Source of the DNA: Faecalicatena_A orotica
Lineage (GTDB): Bacteria > Bacillota > Clostridia > Lachnospirales > Lachnospiraceae
Reading direction: 5' to 3' (one strand)
Length of the DNA stretch: 64,000 nucleotides
Assembly (NCBI RefSeq): GCF_040545875.1
Contig: NZ_JBEPMR010000008.1
A program made the position numbers and the translations under genes. Position 1 is the stretch's first letter. Every line of letters begins with the position of its first letter. A model generated the notes under the pieces. The model was not told the origin of the DNA. It worked only from the letters and a program-made list of their open reading frames with translations, and ran no database searches. Shown here piece after piece: positions 35,839 to 45,913 of the stretch.

Positions 35839-36541
35839 CAATTGCTTCTATGAGATAAACTACGGGGACCTGTGTTGTTGTATTAATATGGTTCCCCATG
35901 TTCTGTTCCATTACATAATAAGAGAGATTGTAGTCAGATATCTTTGCAAGTGTTGTTGAACTCCTGTTTGTAATGCTGATGATTTTACACTTATTTTCCT
36001 TGAACTGGTTTACCATCTGGATCACCTGTTCCGTCTCCCCGGAGACAGACAGGGCGATGACTGCCGTTCCGGCGGCTGCATCTACAACCGGAAAATACGG
36101 ATCTTCAATATACTGGCTGAACTTTCCCAGATTAGAGAAATACCTTGCCCCGTATTTTCCGAGAATACCGGAAGTGCCAAGACCAATAAATATCACCTGC
36201 CTGGCCTCTCTCACAATATCAGCTGCTTCGTTCAAATTCCGCTGGGAAGCCTGTGCCCCTGCTTTCTGGAAATATTCCTGCATCTCCTGCAGGTCCTCTA
36301 TATCCTGTTTTGCTTCGTCTTTTTCCATGTACATCTTAAACTTGACTTTGAACTCTGAATACCCGTCAAACCCCGCCTTTTTACACATACGCATCACGGT
36401 GGAGGTTGAAACATGAACTGCCTGCGCAAGCTCACGCACAGTCATATAGACGACTGTCTGCTTATTTTTCATGATATAGTCATAGACAAGCAGCTCCAGG
36501 TCATTCAGGGACTTTACAACTTCGTAATTAAATATTTCCAT
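35825..36541 (-). CDS. RpiR-family regulator (HTH-SIS)
   Basis: 238 residues. N-terminal HTH_6 (about 1-75; 'MTVRELAQAVHVSTSTVMRM') and SIS sugar-phosphate binding domain (about 105-230; 'VIFIGLGTSGILGKY', 'VIALSVSGETEQVI'). It likely binds a phosphorylated beta-glucoside or a glycolytic phospho-sugar and controls the adjacent PTS-GH1 operon, acting at the TGAAACATG repeats. The gene ends in a terminator that includes its stop codon. Confidence 0.9.
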   Translation of the reverse strand: MEIFNYEVVKSLNDLELLVYDYIMKNKQTVVYMTVRELAQAVHVSTSTVMRMCKKAGFDGYSEFKVKFKMYMEKDEAKQDIEDLQEMQEYFQKAGAQASQRNLNEAADIVREARQVIFIGLGTSGILGKYGARYFSNLGKFSQYIEDPYFPVVDAAAGTAVIALSVSGETEQVIQMVNQFKENKCKIISITNRSSTTLAKISDYNLSYYVMEQNMGNHINTTTQVPVVYLIEAIGRRL

Positions 36542-36634
36542 AGCATTGGAATCCCCCCGATAAACTTCTCATTTATAAAGTATTATACCAAGTCAGCGGG
36601 AGACGCACAATAGAAGTTTCGGTGTAACATATAA

Positions 36635-36653
36635 AAGCAAAACTTATTTTGCC
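36635..36653 (-). terminator. Weak terminator at the end of mmsB
   Basis: Six-base A/T-rich stem GCAAAA / TTTTGC with the stop codon in its loop, followed on the minus strand by TTTTAT. Confidence 0.4.
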
Positions 36654-37804
36654 CGTTTCTTGGATTCCACATCAAAGATGACTGCCGCAAGCAGGACAGC
36701 TCCTTTTACTACTTTCTGCCAGTTAGCATCTACTCCCATGATTGACATTCCCAGATTGATTACACCCATCAATGTAGCACCGATAATTACGCCCGGTATT
36801 GTACCGCTTCCGCCGTATGCTGATGCACCGCCGATGAAGCAGGAGCCAATGGCATCCATTTCGTAACTTTCTCCTGCTGTCGGGCTTGCCGAGCTTAGTC
36901 TTGCAATTGTGACCATTGCGGCAACTGCGGCCAGAAGCCCCATATTTGCGTATGCAATGAAATACACTTTATTTGTATTGATACCGGAAAGCTGGGCCGC
37001 CTTTTCATTTCCTCCGATTGCATAAAGGTGGCGCCCTACAGTCGTTTTAGATGTAATGTACCCGTAGATAAGAACGATGACAGTAATCCAAAGAAGGATA
37101 TTCGGAATTCCTTTATACTGTGCCAGTCTCCACATGAGAAGCATAATTGCCAGACCGATAACGGCACATTTCATGATATCGCTTCCTAATGGAGTAACGG
37201 CATAGCCTTTTTTTACTTTGGCCCTTCTGCCCCGGAATGTAATAATGATGAAGACTGCCGCTGCAAGTATTCCGACAAGGAGACATGTAATATTCAATCC
37301 GTCACCGTGGAAAAAGTCGATAATATAGCTGTTAAAAAGCATTAAGTATTTTTCGGGCATAGGCGCGATGGTATAACCGTCGAGTACGATATTGGACAGC
37401 CCGCGGAACATCAGCATACCAGCAAGGGTGACTATGAAAGGGGGAATACGACGGTAGGCGATCCAGAAGCCCTGCCATATACCGATTACAAGTCCTGTGG
37501 CAAGCATAATCAGTATACTTGCGAATATGTTCATCTTCAGGTTAACCATGCAGGTTGCCCCGACTGCACCAACGATACATACGATAGACCCGACACTCAG
37601 GTCAATGTTGCCCCCCGTTAAGATACATAAGAGCATACCTGTTGCTAGGATAAATACATATGCGTTCTGTGAAATCAGGTTGTTGACATTCTGTGGAAGA
37701 AGCATTCTCCCTCCAGTCTTCCATGTAAAGAATAATGTTACAATGATTAATACAATTACCATTGTATATTTCTTTAAAAATGCTGAAACATTTGCCTTTT
37801 CCAT
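36644..37804 (-). CDS. mmsB: Multiple-monosaccharide ABC transporter permease
   Basis: 386 residues with about ten membrane helices. 'TGGNIDLSVGSIVCIVGAVGA' and 'IGGASAYGGSGTIPGVIIGATLMGVINLGMS' (read in two parts here) are blocks of the RbsC/XylH/MmsB permease family. It partners with the MmsA ATPase three bases upstream and the ChvE binding protein. The extra loop near residue 190-210 is usual for the longer XylH/MmsB branch. Confidence 0.93.
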   Translation of the reverse strand: MEKANVSAFLKKYTMVIVLIIVTLFFTWKTGGRMLLPQNVNNLISQNAYVFILATGMLLCILTGGNIDLSVGSIVCIVGAVGATCMVNLKMNIFASILIMLATGLVIGIWQGFWIAYRRIPPFIVTLAGMLMFRGLSNIVLDGYTIAPMPEKYLMLFNSYIIDFFHGDGLNITCLLVGILAAAVFIIITFRGRRAKVKKGYAVTPLGSDIMKCAVIGLAIMLLMWRLAQYKGIPNILLWITVIVLIYGYITSKTTVGRHLYAIGGNEKAAQLSGINTNKVYFIAYANMGLLAAVAAMVTIARLSSASPTAGESYEMDAIGSCFIGGASAYGGSGTIPGVIIGATLMGVINLGMSIMGVDANWQKVVKGAVLLAAVIFDVESKKRAK

Positions 37805-37807
37805 ACT

Positions 37808-39346
37808 CTATTCTCCTTTGCTTGATTTCAGGATCCGACCCATGATGATCTCCTGTGTTGCCTCTGCTGCATCCAGTTCACCGCAAATCCGGCCTTCGTT
37901 CATGACATAGATGCGGTCCGACATTCCGAGGACTTCGGGTAATTCCGAGGAAATCATAATCACAGATTTACCGGCTGCCACAAGGTCATTGATAATGCAG
38001 TAAATTTCATATTTTGCCCCGACATCAATTCCACGGGTGGGTTCATCCAGAATTAATATATCCGGTTCTGCAAACATCCATTTTGCAAGAAGGACCTTTT
38101 GCTGGTTGCCTCCGCTTAAGTTTCCTACATTCTGCTCTACGGACGGGCATTTCGTCTTCAATTTGCCCCTATACTCTTCTGCTACGGCAATCTCCTTATC
38201 CTTATCTATCACACCGTGGCTGCTGACTCCCGGTAAGTTTGCAAGAGTTGTATTTACACGGATCGGGTTGCTCAGGATTAACCCGTTCCCTTTTCTGTCT
38301 TCTGTCACATATGCGATCTTGTGTTCGATCGCTTCACGCACATTATGCAGCTTTACTTCCCGGCCTTTTATAAATAGCTGCCCGGAAATATCGTTCCCAT
38401 AGCTTTTTCCGAAAATACTCATGGCGAGCTCGGTGCGCCCTGCTCCCATAAGCCCTGAAATCCCAAGGACTTCACCTTTCCTGACATGCATAGATACGTT
38501 ATCTACTACTTTCCTGTCAGTATATACCTGATGGTGTACGGTCCAGTTCTTTACTTCTAATGCCACATCGCCAATATTTTTCTGCGTTCTTTTCGGAAAA
38601 CGGTCAGTCAGTTCCCGGCCTACCATGCCCTGAATAATACGGTCTTCTGTAAATGTATCTTTTTCTTTGTCCAGTGTTTCAATCGTGGAGCCATCCCGGA
38701 TGACAGTAATCTTATCTGCAACATAGGCAATTTCATTCAGCTTATGTGAGATTATGATGGAGGTCATGCCCTGTTTTTTGAATTCCAGCATCAGTTCCAG
38801 AAGGGCCTGGGAATCTGCTTCATTCAGGGAAGAGGTCGGCTCATCCAAGATCAGAAGCCGGGCTTTTTTGGCCAATGCTTTAGCAATCTCTACTAACTGT
38901 TGTTTTCCAACCCCAATGTCCTTAATCAATGTCCGGGAAGATTCTGAAAGACCCACCTGCCTCAGATATTTATCTGCCTCACCGTAAGTCCTGTTCCAGT
39001 CAATGGCAAGCTTTTTCCCCTGCTCATTTCCCAGATACATATTCTCTCCTATTGTCATCTCGGGGACAAGCGCCAGTTCCTGATGGATGATAACGATTCC
39101 TTTTTCCTCGCTGTCTTTAATCTTATGGAACTTACAAGTCTCACCCTCGTAAATAATATCGCCCTCATAGGAGCCATGAGGATAGATTCCGCTCAGGACA
39201 TTCATAAGCGTGGATTTGCCTGCTCCGTTCTCACCAACCAGGGCGTGTATTTCACCTTTTTCCACTTTCAGATTCACGTTGTCCAGGGCTTTTACTCCCG
39301 GGAAAGTTTTGGTAATATTTCTCATTTCCAATAAAATATCTGCCAA
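37808..39346 (-). CDS. mmsA: Multiple-monosaccharide ABC transporter ATP-binding protein
   Basis: 512 residues, two ABC domains in tandem. First: Walker A GENGAGKST, signature 'IGVGKQQLVEIAKAL', Walker B 'LLILDEPTSS'. Second: degenerate Walker A region 'GLMGAGRTEL', signature 'LSGGNQQKVLLAKW', 'ILILDEPTRGIDVG'. This is the standard layout for RbsA/XylG/MmsA. The start is a TTG at 39346 behind GGGAGG, an uncommon start codon. There is no ATG before residue 8. Confidence 0.94.
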   Translation of the reverse strand: MADILLEMRNITKTFPGVKALDNVNLKVEKGEIHALVGENGAGKSTLMNVLSGIYPHGSYEGDIIYEGETCKFHKIKDSEEKGIVIIHQELALVPEMTIGENMYLGNEQGKKLAIDWNRTYGEADKYLRQVGLSESSRTLIKDIGVGKQQLVEIAKALAKKARLLILDEPTSSLNEADSQALLELMLEFKKQGMTSIIISHKLNEIAYVADKITVIRDGSTIETLDKEKDTFTEDRIIQGMVGRELTDRFPKRTQKNIGDVALEVKNWTVHHQVYTDRKVVDNVSMHVRKGEVLGISGLMGAGRTELAMSIFGKSYGNDISGQLFIKGREVKLHNVREAIEHKIAYVTEDRKGNGLILSNPIRVNTTLANLPGVSSHGVIDKDKEIAVAEEYRGKLKTKCPSVEQNVGNLSGGNQQKVLLAKWMFAEPDILILDEPTRGIDVGAKYEIYCIINDLVAAGKSVIMISSELPEVLGMSDRIYVMNEGRICGELDAAEATQEIIMGRILKSSKGE

Positions 39347-39415
39347 TTTTATTCCTCCCTTTCTTCACAGGCACAGGCGGACATAACTGCCCGCCTGCCC
39401 GTTTACCCACATCAC

Positions 39416-40528
39416 TTATTTGAGATCGTCTTCTGTATAATATCCTGAATCTATCAGCATTTCTTTATAGTTATCGATGGTTACAACTGTAGGATCACAA
39501 AGGTAAGAAGGGATGATTCCTGTTCCATTGTCATAAGATTCATTATCATTTGTTTCTGCATCTGAACCGCCCATAATTGCGTCTACCATTTTAACGGTCT
39601 GTTCTGCAAGTTTTCTGGTGTCTTTAAATACTGACATGGACTGTTTGCCTGCTACGAGGTTCTTTACATTCGGCTTGTCACAATCCTGTCCCGTGATGAT
39701 TGGCCATTCGCCGTTATAGTTTGTATCCAGTGAATTCTCGACTCCAAGTGCTGTTGAGTCATTGGAGCAGAGTACCACGTCAAGATTCTTATCTGCATAG
39801 TGGGAAGCAAGGATGGCATCCATTCTGGACTGTGATTTCTCTGCAGACCAGTCTTCTGTTGCAACTTCCTCTTTTGCTACCTGTCCTGACTGGACAACCA
39901 GTTTTCCGGAATCAATATATGGCTGAAGTACATCCATTGCGCCGCCATAGAAGAAGTTTACATTGTTGTCACCCGGGTCACCTGTGAAAATTTCCATATT
40001 GAAAGGACCCGCAGCATTGTCCAGATCAAGGGCTTCTACAATATATTCCCCCTGTTTCTGCCCTACCAGATAATTGTCAAATGTTGCATAGTATGTTACT
40101 GCGGAAGAATTCATAATCAGGCGGTCATATGAAATAACCGGGATTCCTTCTTCTTCTGCCGTTTTCAGTGGTGTTCCCAGAGACTCTCCATCTATGGAGC
40201 CGATGACAAGTACTTCACAGCCGCCGGAAATCATATTTTCAATCTGTGAAACCTGAGTATCTACTTTATTACTTGCAAACTGAAGGTCTACCTCATATCC
40301 GGCTGCCTCCAGCTGTTTCTTCATGTTCTCTCCGTCCTGATTCCAGCGCTGAAGGTCTTTCGTCGGCATTGCGACACCAATTTTTCCGCTTCCGGCCTCT
40401 GTCTTTTTTTCCTCTTTCTTTCCTGAGTCAGTACTGCCTGTTTCATTTCCGCTTGTACATGCTGCCAGTGAGAATGCCATTGCCCCCGCAAGTCCGATTG
40501 CCATAAGTCTTTTTGCTCTGTTTTTCAT
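39416..40528 (-). CDS. chvE: ChvE-like multiple-monosaccharide binding lipoprotein
   Basis: 370 residues. A lipoprotein signal peptide ends at LAAC (Cys near 24), followed by a low-complexity Ser/Gly/Lys linker and a type 1 periplasmic binding fold ('IGVAMPTKDLQRWNQDGENM', 'GQDCDKPNVKNLVAGKQSMSV' in parts). ChvE/GguA-like proteins bind glucose, galactose, xylose or arabinose. GGAGG precedes the ATG. A terminator lies upstream, so the transporter has its own promoter, probably activated by the YesN-type regulator. Confidence 0.92.
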   Translation of the reverse strand: MKNRAKRLMAIGLAGAMAFSLAACTSGNETGSTDSGKKEEKKTEAGSGKIGVAMPTKDLQRWNQDGENMKKQLEAAGYEVDLQFASNKVDTQVSQIENMISGGCEVLVIGSIDGESLGTPLKTAEEEGIPVISYDRLIMNSSAVTYYATFDNYLVGQKQGEYIVEALDLDNAAGPFNMEIFTGDPGDNNVNFFYGGAMDVLQPYIDSGKLVVQSGQVAKEEVATEDWSAEKSQSRMDAILASHYADKNLDVVLCSNDSTALGVENSLDTNYNGEWPIITGQDCDKPNVKNLVAGKQSMSVFKDTRKLAEQTVKMVDAIMGGSDAETNDNESYDNGTGIIPSYLCDPTVVTIDNYKEMLIDSGYYTEDDLK

Positions 40529-40630
40529 AATGCTTCCTCCATTCGTTTCTTGTTTTTTGATAGTTATAATATACCAATACTGCGTCTGGAGATGTTTGTT
40601 ATCATCTGCACATATTTACCTGATGAGACA

Positions 40631-40670
40631 GCAAAAAAAGAGACCAGCATTTTTTTGCCAGCCTCTTTTT
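40631..40670 (-). terminator. Terminator between the sensing operon and chvE
   Basis: On the minus strand a twelve-base stem (AAAGAGGCTGGC / GCTGGTCTCTTT, three wobble pairs) with an A-rich loop is followed by T7. It is well placed to keep the binding-protein/kinase/regulator operon apart from chvE-mmsA-mmsB. Confidence 0.8.
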
Positions 40671-40714
40671 GCCAGTGCTATCATTAAAAAGTCTTCTTCC
40701 TGTTCAGATCCGGT

Positions 40715-41770
40715 TTACTCTACATTGAGATAAACATCGCTTCTTGGATGGAAGCCGGAATCTACGATAACCTCATCCATATTGTCAGCAGTTACCGCTA
40801 CCGGGTCCAGACCATAATAGGGTACCTGGTCGCCATTTTTATTTACCTTATACTCGGACCTTCCAATGAGATCCCCGACCAGACTTTCCCCTTTTGCCAG
40901 CTTCACTGCGCATTCGGCAGCGATTCTGGCCAGTTCTTCAATTGGCTTATACACGGTCATTGTCTGTGTACCTTCTACAATCCTCTGGCACGCATCCAGA
41001 TCTGCATCCTGCCCGGTAACGATAACCTTGCCTGCCATCTGGCGCTCACTCAATGCTTTGATTGCATATCCGGCCAGTCCGTCATTGCCGCACATGACTG
41101 CATCAAATTCGCGGATATCCTGAAAAGCTTCCGTAACCGCCTGAAATCCATTTTCCGGCGCCCAGGATTTGGCGTTGGTCTCACTGACAATGTTTAGTTT
41201 ACTGCCCTCTATTTCTGCCTTAAAACCATTCAGGACATCCATGCTGTTTGTATCTGCTTTTGGTCCGCTGATCAGCACGACATCTCCGCCATCAGGGAGT
41301 TTTTCCATCATCGTATCTGCCATAAGCCTTCCAACCTTCCCGCTGTCTACTGTAACATATAAATCTGCGCCAGTGCTCTGCAGCAGCCGGTCATAAGAGA
41401 TCACATCTATCCCCTTTTCTCTTGCCTGCGTGATAACTTCTGACAGTGTGTAACAGTCCACCGGGATTACAACAATGGTATCGACGCCTTCTTCAATAAA
41501 CTGCCTGATCTGCCGTTCCTGTTTCTTGACATCTCCATTTGCATTCTGCACGTCTACCTGTGCTCCCAGCTTCTTAGCTGTGTTTACAAAAATTTCCCGA
41601 TCCCTGATCCATCTTTCCAACACAAAAGTGTCAAAGGTAATCCCGATTTTCAGCTCCTTACTTTTTTGATCTTCTTTCTTATCTCCCTGTTTTTCTGCCG
41701 TATTGCAGGATGCCAGCAGCATAGCTGCTGCCAGACAGATACTAAGGAGCCGCCATTTCTTTTTATACAT
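40715..41770 (-). CDS. Sugar-binding lipoprotein (XylF/ChvE-like), end of the sensing operon
   Basis: 351 residues with a lipobox LLASC (Cys near 22) and a type 1 periplasmic binding fold ('IGITFDTFVLERWIRDREI', 'VIPVDCYTLSEVI', 'VTGQDADLDACQRIVEGTQ'). It is similar to, but distinct from, the ChvE protein encoded next. Its start overlaps the regulator stop by eight bases, so it is translated with the kinase and regulator. It may act as an alternative binding protein for the same importer or as a sensor ligand carrier. Confidence 0.88.
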   Translation of the reverse strand: MYKKKWRLLSICLAAAMLLASCNTAEKQGDKKEDQKSKELKIGITFDTFVLERWIRDREIFVNTAKKLGAQVDVQNANGDVKKQERQIRQFIEEGVDTIVVIPVDCYTLSEVITQAREKGIDVISYDRLLQSTGADLYVTVDSGKVGRLMADTMMEKLPDGGDVVLISGPKADTNSMDVLNGFKAEIEGSKLNIVSETNAKSWAPENGFQAVTEAFQDIREFDAVMCGNDGLAGYAIKALSERQMAGKVIVTGQDADLDACQRIVEGTQTMTVYKPIEELARIAAECAVKLAKGESLVGDLIGRSEYKVNKNGDQVPYYGLDPVAVTADNMDEVIVDSGFHPRSDVYLNVE

Positions 41771-43367
41771 CTGTCCTTCCCCCTTCCCGGTACTCAGTCG
41801 GTGTCAGCCCTGTCCATTTTTTAAAGATACGGCTAAAATAATTAGGATCACTATAGCCGGATTCATGGCAGATTTCCTTGATACTTTTCTGGCTGTAGCC
41901 CAGCTCGTTTTTTGCATATTCAATCCGAAGCTTCGTTACATATTCTATGTAATTGACGCCCTCAGCTTCTTTGAAAAGTTTGCTGAGATAATAAGGGCTT
42001 ATATTGACCTGTTGCGCCACTGTCTCCAGAGATAAGTCACTGGAAAAATGAGACGCGATATAAGAGAGCGCTTTTTCTACTACATTATCTGTCTTTTCCT
42101 GCTGCTTCATGGCTACGTGCCGGCATGCGGCAGACATTTTTTCGACAAACCATACCTTCAGCTCATCATAGTTCTGCAGGGCCATTACAATATCCAGATA
42201 TTCCTTCCTATCCTCAAGGCGGTAAACAATTGCGCCCTGCAAATATGCAGTCTGCTCCGCAAATAAAACAAATTCCATGACCTTGAGCCTTGCTACATTG
42301 TTCAGCTCCTTTGTCGTTTCACGCAGCCATTCCATGAACTCAATTGCACATTTACGCATATTCTGTTCATCTCCTCTGGAAATTGAGGCAAATAACTCTT
42401 TTTCGAGCTCGCTCGGATAATTATCTTCGTAAATGCAGCCGACGGACAGATCTTTTGCATGTGTAACTTTCCCGACACCCTGGCGTACCGCCTCCAAGGC
42501 CTCTTTGTAAGATTCAGTAGCTGCCCCCCACTGTTTCACCAGACCAATTCCCGCTTTAAATTTTAGCTCGGTCTGCTGCTCAAGTTTACGGAGCAGGGAA
42601 CGGATATTATCAATTTTTGCTACCCGTTCTTCATAGGACTCCTCCTCTTCATTACATGGCACAAGTACAATGACCTTGTTGGCCATGAGGGCGCCGACAA
42701 TCCCGCCTGTCATTTCTTTGATGATTTCCCGGAAGATTAGATAATGCTTCTGAAGCCGGATGCCAGCACCTACTGTGTTTGACAGGACCCCTTTACGCAG
42801 CTCATCCCCGCATTCAATCACCAGTGCGTAGCTGTAAGCTGTTTCAATATCCAAGAGTCCTCTATATGTGGCCTGTTCTTCCTCTCCGGCCTCTTCCAGC
42901 AGCACGCTGTAGATAAATCCGCTTTCAATCATGGGGACAACTGCTTCCAGTTTTTCTTTTACTTTCAGGTCATATCTGGCCTTTTCTTTCCGTTCCTTTA
43001 CTTTCGCAAGAGCTTTTCTCAGGACGTCAATCACGGTATCTTTTCCGATCGGCTTTGTCAGATATGCCATTACCCCGACATCTATGGACCGCTGTGAATA
43101 TTCGAATTTATCGTAAGCAGTAATGACGATAAAAATAACATTTTTATTTTCCTTTCGTATCTCCTGCATTGCTTCAATTCCGTTGATACCGGGCATCTGG
43201 ATGTCCATGAAGATAACATCCGGGCGAAAGGATTCTGCTAGTTCTATTGCTGTTCTGCCATTTTTCGCAGATTCGATCTCACATTCGTTTCCAAATCCTT
43301 TGCGTATCATAAACTTTAAGGATTCCTGCACAATCCCCTCATCGTCACAGATTAGTATCTTAGCCAT
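41763..43367 (-). CDS. YesN-type response regulator (receiver plus AraC HTH)
   Basis: 534 residues. Receiver domain (about 1-120; CDDEG near residue 8, Asp in 'DVIFMDIQMPGING', Lys in 'LTKPIG'), a long middle region (about 140-420) and two AraC HTH motifs ('LSLETVAQQVNISPYYLSKLFKE' in parts, then 'KSIKEICHESGYSDPNYF' and 'LTPTEYRE'). It probably activates chvE-mmsAB on phosphorylation by the YesM-type kinase whose stop it overlaps by eight bases. Confidence 0.92.
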   Translation of the reverse strand: MAKILICDDEGIVQESLKFMIRKGFGNECEIESAKNGRTAIELAESFRPDVIFMDIQMPGINGIEAMQEIRKENKNVIFIVITAYDKFEYSQRSIDVGVMAYLTKPIGKDTVIDVLRKALAKVKERKEKARYDLKVKEKLEAVVPMIESGFIYSVLLEEAGEEEQATYRGLLDIETAYSYALVIECGDELRKGVLSNTVGAGIRLQKHYLIFREIIKEMTGGIVGALMANKVIVLVPCNEEEESYEERVAKIDNIRSLLRKLEQQTELKFKAGIGLVKQWGAATESYKEALEAVRQGVGKVTHAKDLSVGCIYEDNYPSELEKELFASISRGDEQNMRKCAIEFMEWLRETTKELNNVARLKVMEFVLFAEQTAYLQGAIVYRLEDRKEYLDIVMALQNYDELKVWFVEKMSAACRHVAMKQQEKTDNVVEKALSYIASHFSSDLSLETVAQQVNISPYYLSKLFKEAEGVNYIEYVTKLRIEYAKNELGYSQKSIKEICHESGYSDPNYFSRIFKKWTGLTPTEYREGGRTDV

Positions 43368-44877
43368 CCATATTTCCCCCTCTTTCTCTAGGAATTGATA
43401 TTACCGTTTCTGTTCCGCCCTGTCTGCCGGGTCCTATGTAAAACACATCCTGAGTATTATAGTACCTGCGCAGGCGGTTGATTACATTGTCCAGGCCGAT
43501 ACCTGCCGAATCCCTCTCCTGCTGGCTGTGTGCACTTTCTCCGTTCATGATTTTCTCTGCCTTCTCCGGTTCAATTCCCGTCCCATTATCCGTCACTTTA
43601 ATATAAATATAGTCACCGTCGCTATAGACAAAAAGAGAGATTTCGCCGTCCCCTTCCATGCCCCGGATTCCATGATTTACAGAATTTTCTATTACAGGCT
43701 GGAGAATCATGCTTGGCATAGATACATCAAGCAGCCGTTCGTCGATCTGCTTGTTATAATGGATCTCTCCTGAAAATCTGACATTCAGGATGTATACATA
43801 ATTGTCTGCCAGTTCCAGTTCTTCCTTCAATGTGGTATCCTTGTCCATCATCCTGACATTATACCGGAAGAAATCAGCCATGTTCTGTATGAAAGTACAC
43901 GTCTGCTCCGCCCCTTCCATCATGGCAAGCTGGGCCCCTGCATTCAGGCTGTTGAAGAGAAAATGTGGGTTAATCTGTGCCTGCAGGTATTTTAGCTGGG
44001 CTTCTTTTAAATCATTTTTCATTACCAGTTCGTTTTCAATCAGGCGGTTTTCCCGTTCGTAATTCTCTTTCGTAGTCCGGATGTATTCCCGTATGCTGTC
44101 AAGCATCTTATTGCAGGCCTTCGCAACAGTACTGATTTCATCACCTGTCTCCACAATTGGGAAGGTGACCTCCATATTGCCCCGGGCGATTTCATTTGCC
44201 GCATCTGCAAGTTCTACCAATGGCTTTGTGATACTCCTTGTCATCACTATCGTCCAAAATGCCGCGACGGCAGCTACTGCGCCTAAAAGTACCACGCTTA
44301 TCATGACCACGTAGTTCAAAGAGGTCCGTAAAAGGGAATACTTTTGTGAATTCTTTAAAAAGACAGTTGTATTATTGCTGTGGATGCTCGTCTGCAGAAA
44401 ATCATATAACTGTTCTGCTTCCTGATATAATTCATTATATCTTGTGACATTCCGTCCCCGTTTTGCTGTTACTGCATCTGTGGTTTTATCCAAATAGGTC
44501 ATAGATATATTGAATATATTCTTCTCTGCCAGCCTGATCGGGTTATTGACGGTCCCCTCATTCAGCCCCTCCAACATATCACGGTATTCCTGTTCATACA
44601 GATAATAGCTTTCTAAGGAATCTGAGCTCTTTGTATTCAGGTATTGACCAAGCATATCCTCCAGGTTCAACAGCGTCTCGGATAGTTCATTCAACTGGAT
44701 ATTGCTGCTGTATACACTGTCTATTTCCCGGATTGTTTTATTCAGTCTGAAATAAACATAGATGTTTACTATAAGTACTACAGCCACTACAAGCACAAAA
44801 ATCTCCAGCAGCTTCATCCGGATTGATTTATATCTCCTGCCTCTTTTCTTATTCATCTTCCTGCCCCGCATAGTCAT
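43360..44877 (-). CDS. YesM-type sensor histidine kinase
   Basis: About 505 residues from ATG 44877 (AGGAAA upstream); ATG 44856 is an alternative with a tighter site. Two membrane helices (about 25-45 and 185-205) enclose an extracytoplasmic sensor region. A HAMP domain (about 205-260) is followed by His_kinase with 'QINPHFLFNSLNAG' and HATPase ('VIENSVNHGIRGM', DNGTGI, 'GIGLDNVINRL'). It lies between an anchored sugar-binding protein and the YesN-type regulator, so the binding protein probably docks on its sensor region. The start overlaps the upstream gene. Confidence 0.9.
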   Translation of the reverse strand: MTMRGRKMNKKRGRRYKSIRMKLLEIFVLVVAVVLIVNIYVYFRLNKTIREIDSVYSSNIQLNELSETLLNLEDMLGQYLNTKSSDSLESYYLYEQEYRDMLEGLNEGTVNNPIRLAEKNIFNISMTYLDKTTDAVTAKRGRNVTRYNELYQEAEQLYDFLQTSIHSNNTTVFLKNSQKYSLLRTSLNYVVMISVVLLGAVAAVAAFWTIVMTRSITKPLVELADAANEIARGNMEVTFPIVETGDEISTVAKACNKMLDSIREYIRTTKENYERENRLIENELVMKNDLKEAQLKYLQAQINPHFLFNSLNAGAQLAMMEGAEQTCTFIQNMADFFRYNVRMMDKDTTLKEELELADNYVYILNVRFSGEIHYNKQIDERLLDVSMPSMILQPVIENSVNHGIRGMEGDGEISLFVYSDGDYIYIKVTDNGTGIEPEKAEKIMNGESAHSQQERDSAGIGLDNVINRLRRYYNTQDVFYIGPGRQGGTETVISIPRERGGNMDG

Positions 44878-45913
44878 CAATATTTTCCTGTGTAATCAGC
44901 TTTGAATCTACCTGCAGATATTCGCTTACATAACCTTTCTGGAAATAGTCATTAAGACCGTCGATTCCTGCACGTCCGATTTCCTCTGTTTCAATTACAA
45001 TTGTGGAATCAATGATCCCTTTCTGTATCCCATCGAGTATTTCTGAGGATGTATAATAACCAATGATCGAAACCTTCCCGACCAGGTTATAGTCAATCAC
45101 GCACTGGCATGCACTTATGGTATCCGCTGCGTTCAGACAGACAATCATATCCGGGCGTTCTTCTTCGCCAAGCAGGATATCCCGGATTGTCTCTTCCGAT
45201 TCGAATTCCCCGCCACTGCCGGATGCCGATGTGGACCAGACAATTTCTTCACCTGGAACTTTCTTAGTTACATAATCCCGGATGCCGGAATAGAGCAGGT
45301 TGGGGGTGGACTCCTCTTCCTTCTGCCCGGTCATGACTGCAATCCTGACAGCCCTGTCTGATGCTTTCTCTACTGTCTGATCCTGTTTGCCAATCAGCTT
45401 GACTACCCGTTCACCGTACAGTTCACCGAGCCGGTAATCATTTGCGGTTACAAAGCTTAGTCTCTTGCTGTTTGGATTATCCTCCAGAATGGTAATGACA
45501 GGTATCGGCACTTCATTGTCTGCTGCTTCCTGAATCAGCTTATTCGTGTCCTCAGAACCGTCCGCCCTGACAATAATCCCGTCTACTTTCGCGGCGATTG
45601 CCATTTGCAGCAGCTCCTTACAGCTATAGTCTGAGGATAGGCCCGCACCAAAATTCTCTACATACATGCTGTACTTTTCGCCCTGTGCTCTGGCTCCTTC
45701 ATAGATAGAATTCCAGAAATCATCCTTGGAGGAGCTTCCGCCGATCATTGCAATATGGTAATCATAACTTTTTTCTTCCTCTGTTCCATTATCTCCCAGA
45801 GAAATTTTCCCGTTCAGCGTTATCTCCGCTATGCCGATTACGGCAGTCACAAGAAGGATCATAGCGATGACCAGGATATGTATTTTTATATTCTTATTCT
45901 GAAACTTTTTCAT
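44849..45913 (-). CDS. Membrane-anchored sugar-binding sensor protein
   Basis: 354 residues from ATG 45913 (AAGGGA six bases upstream; a GTG further up lacks a site). An N-terminal helix (about 10-33) without a lipobox Cys is followed by a type 1 periplasmic binding fold ('YHIAMIGGSSSKDDFWNSI', 'VDGIIVRADGSEDTNKLI', 'VTANDYRLGELYG'). Unlike the two lipoproteins downstream it appears to be held by an uncleaved helix. First gene of the sensing operon; it probably presents sugar to the YesM-type kinase. Confidence 0.85.
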   Translation of the reverse strand: MKKFQNKNIKIHILVIAMILLVTAVIGIAEITLNGKISLGDNGTEEEKSYDYHIAMIGGSSSKDDFWNSIYEGARAQGEKYSMYVENFGAGLSSDYSCKELLQMAIAAKVDGIIVRADGSEDTNKLIQEAADNEVPIPVITILEDNPNSKRLSFVTANDYRLGELYGERVVKLIGKQDQTVEKASDRAVRIAVMTGQKEEESTPNLLYSGIRDYVTKKVPGEEIVWSTSASGSGGEFESEETIRDILLGEEERPDMIVCLNAADTISACQCVIDYNLVGKVSIIGYYTSSEILDGIQKGIIDSTIVIETEEIGRAGIDGLNDYFQKGYVSEYLQVDSKLITQENIDDYAGQEDE

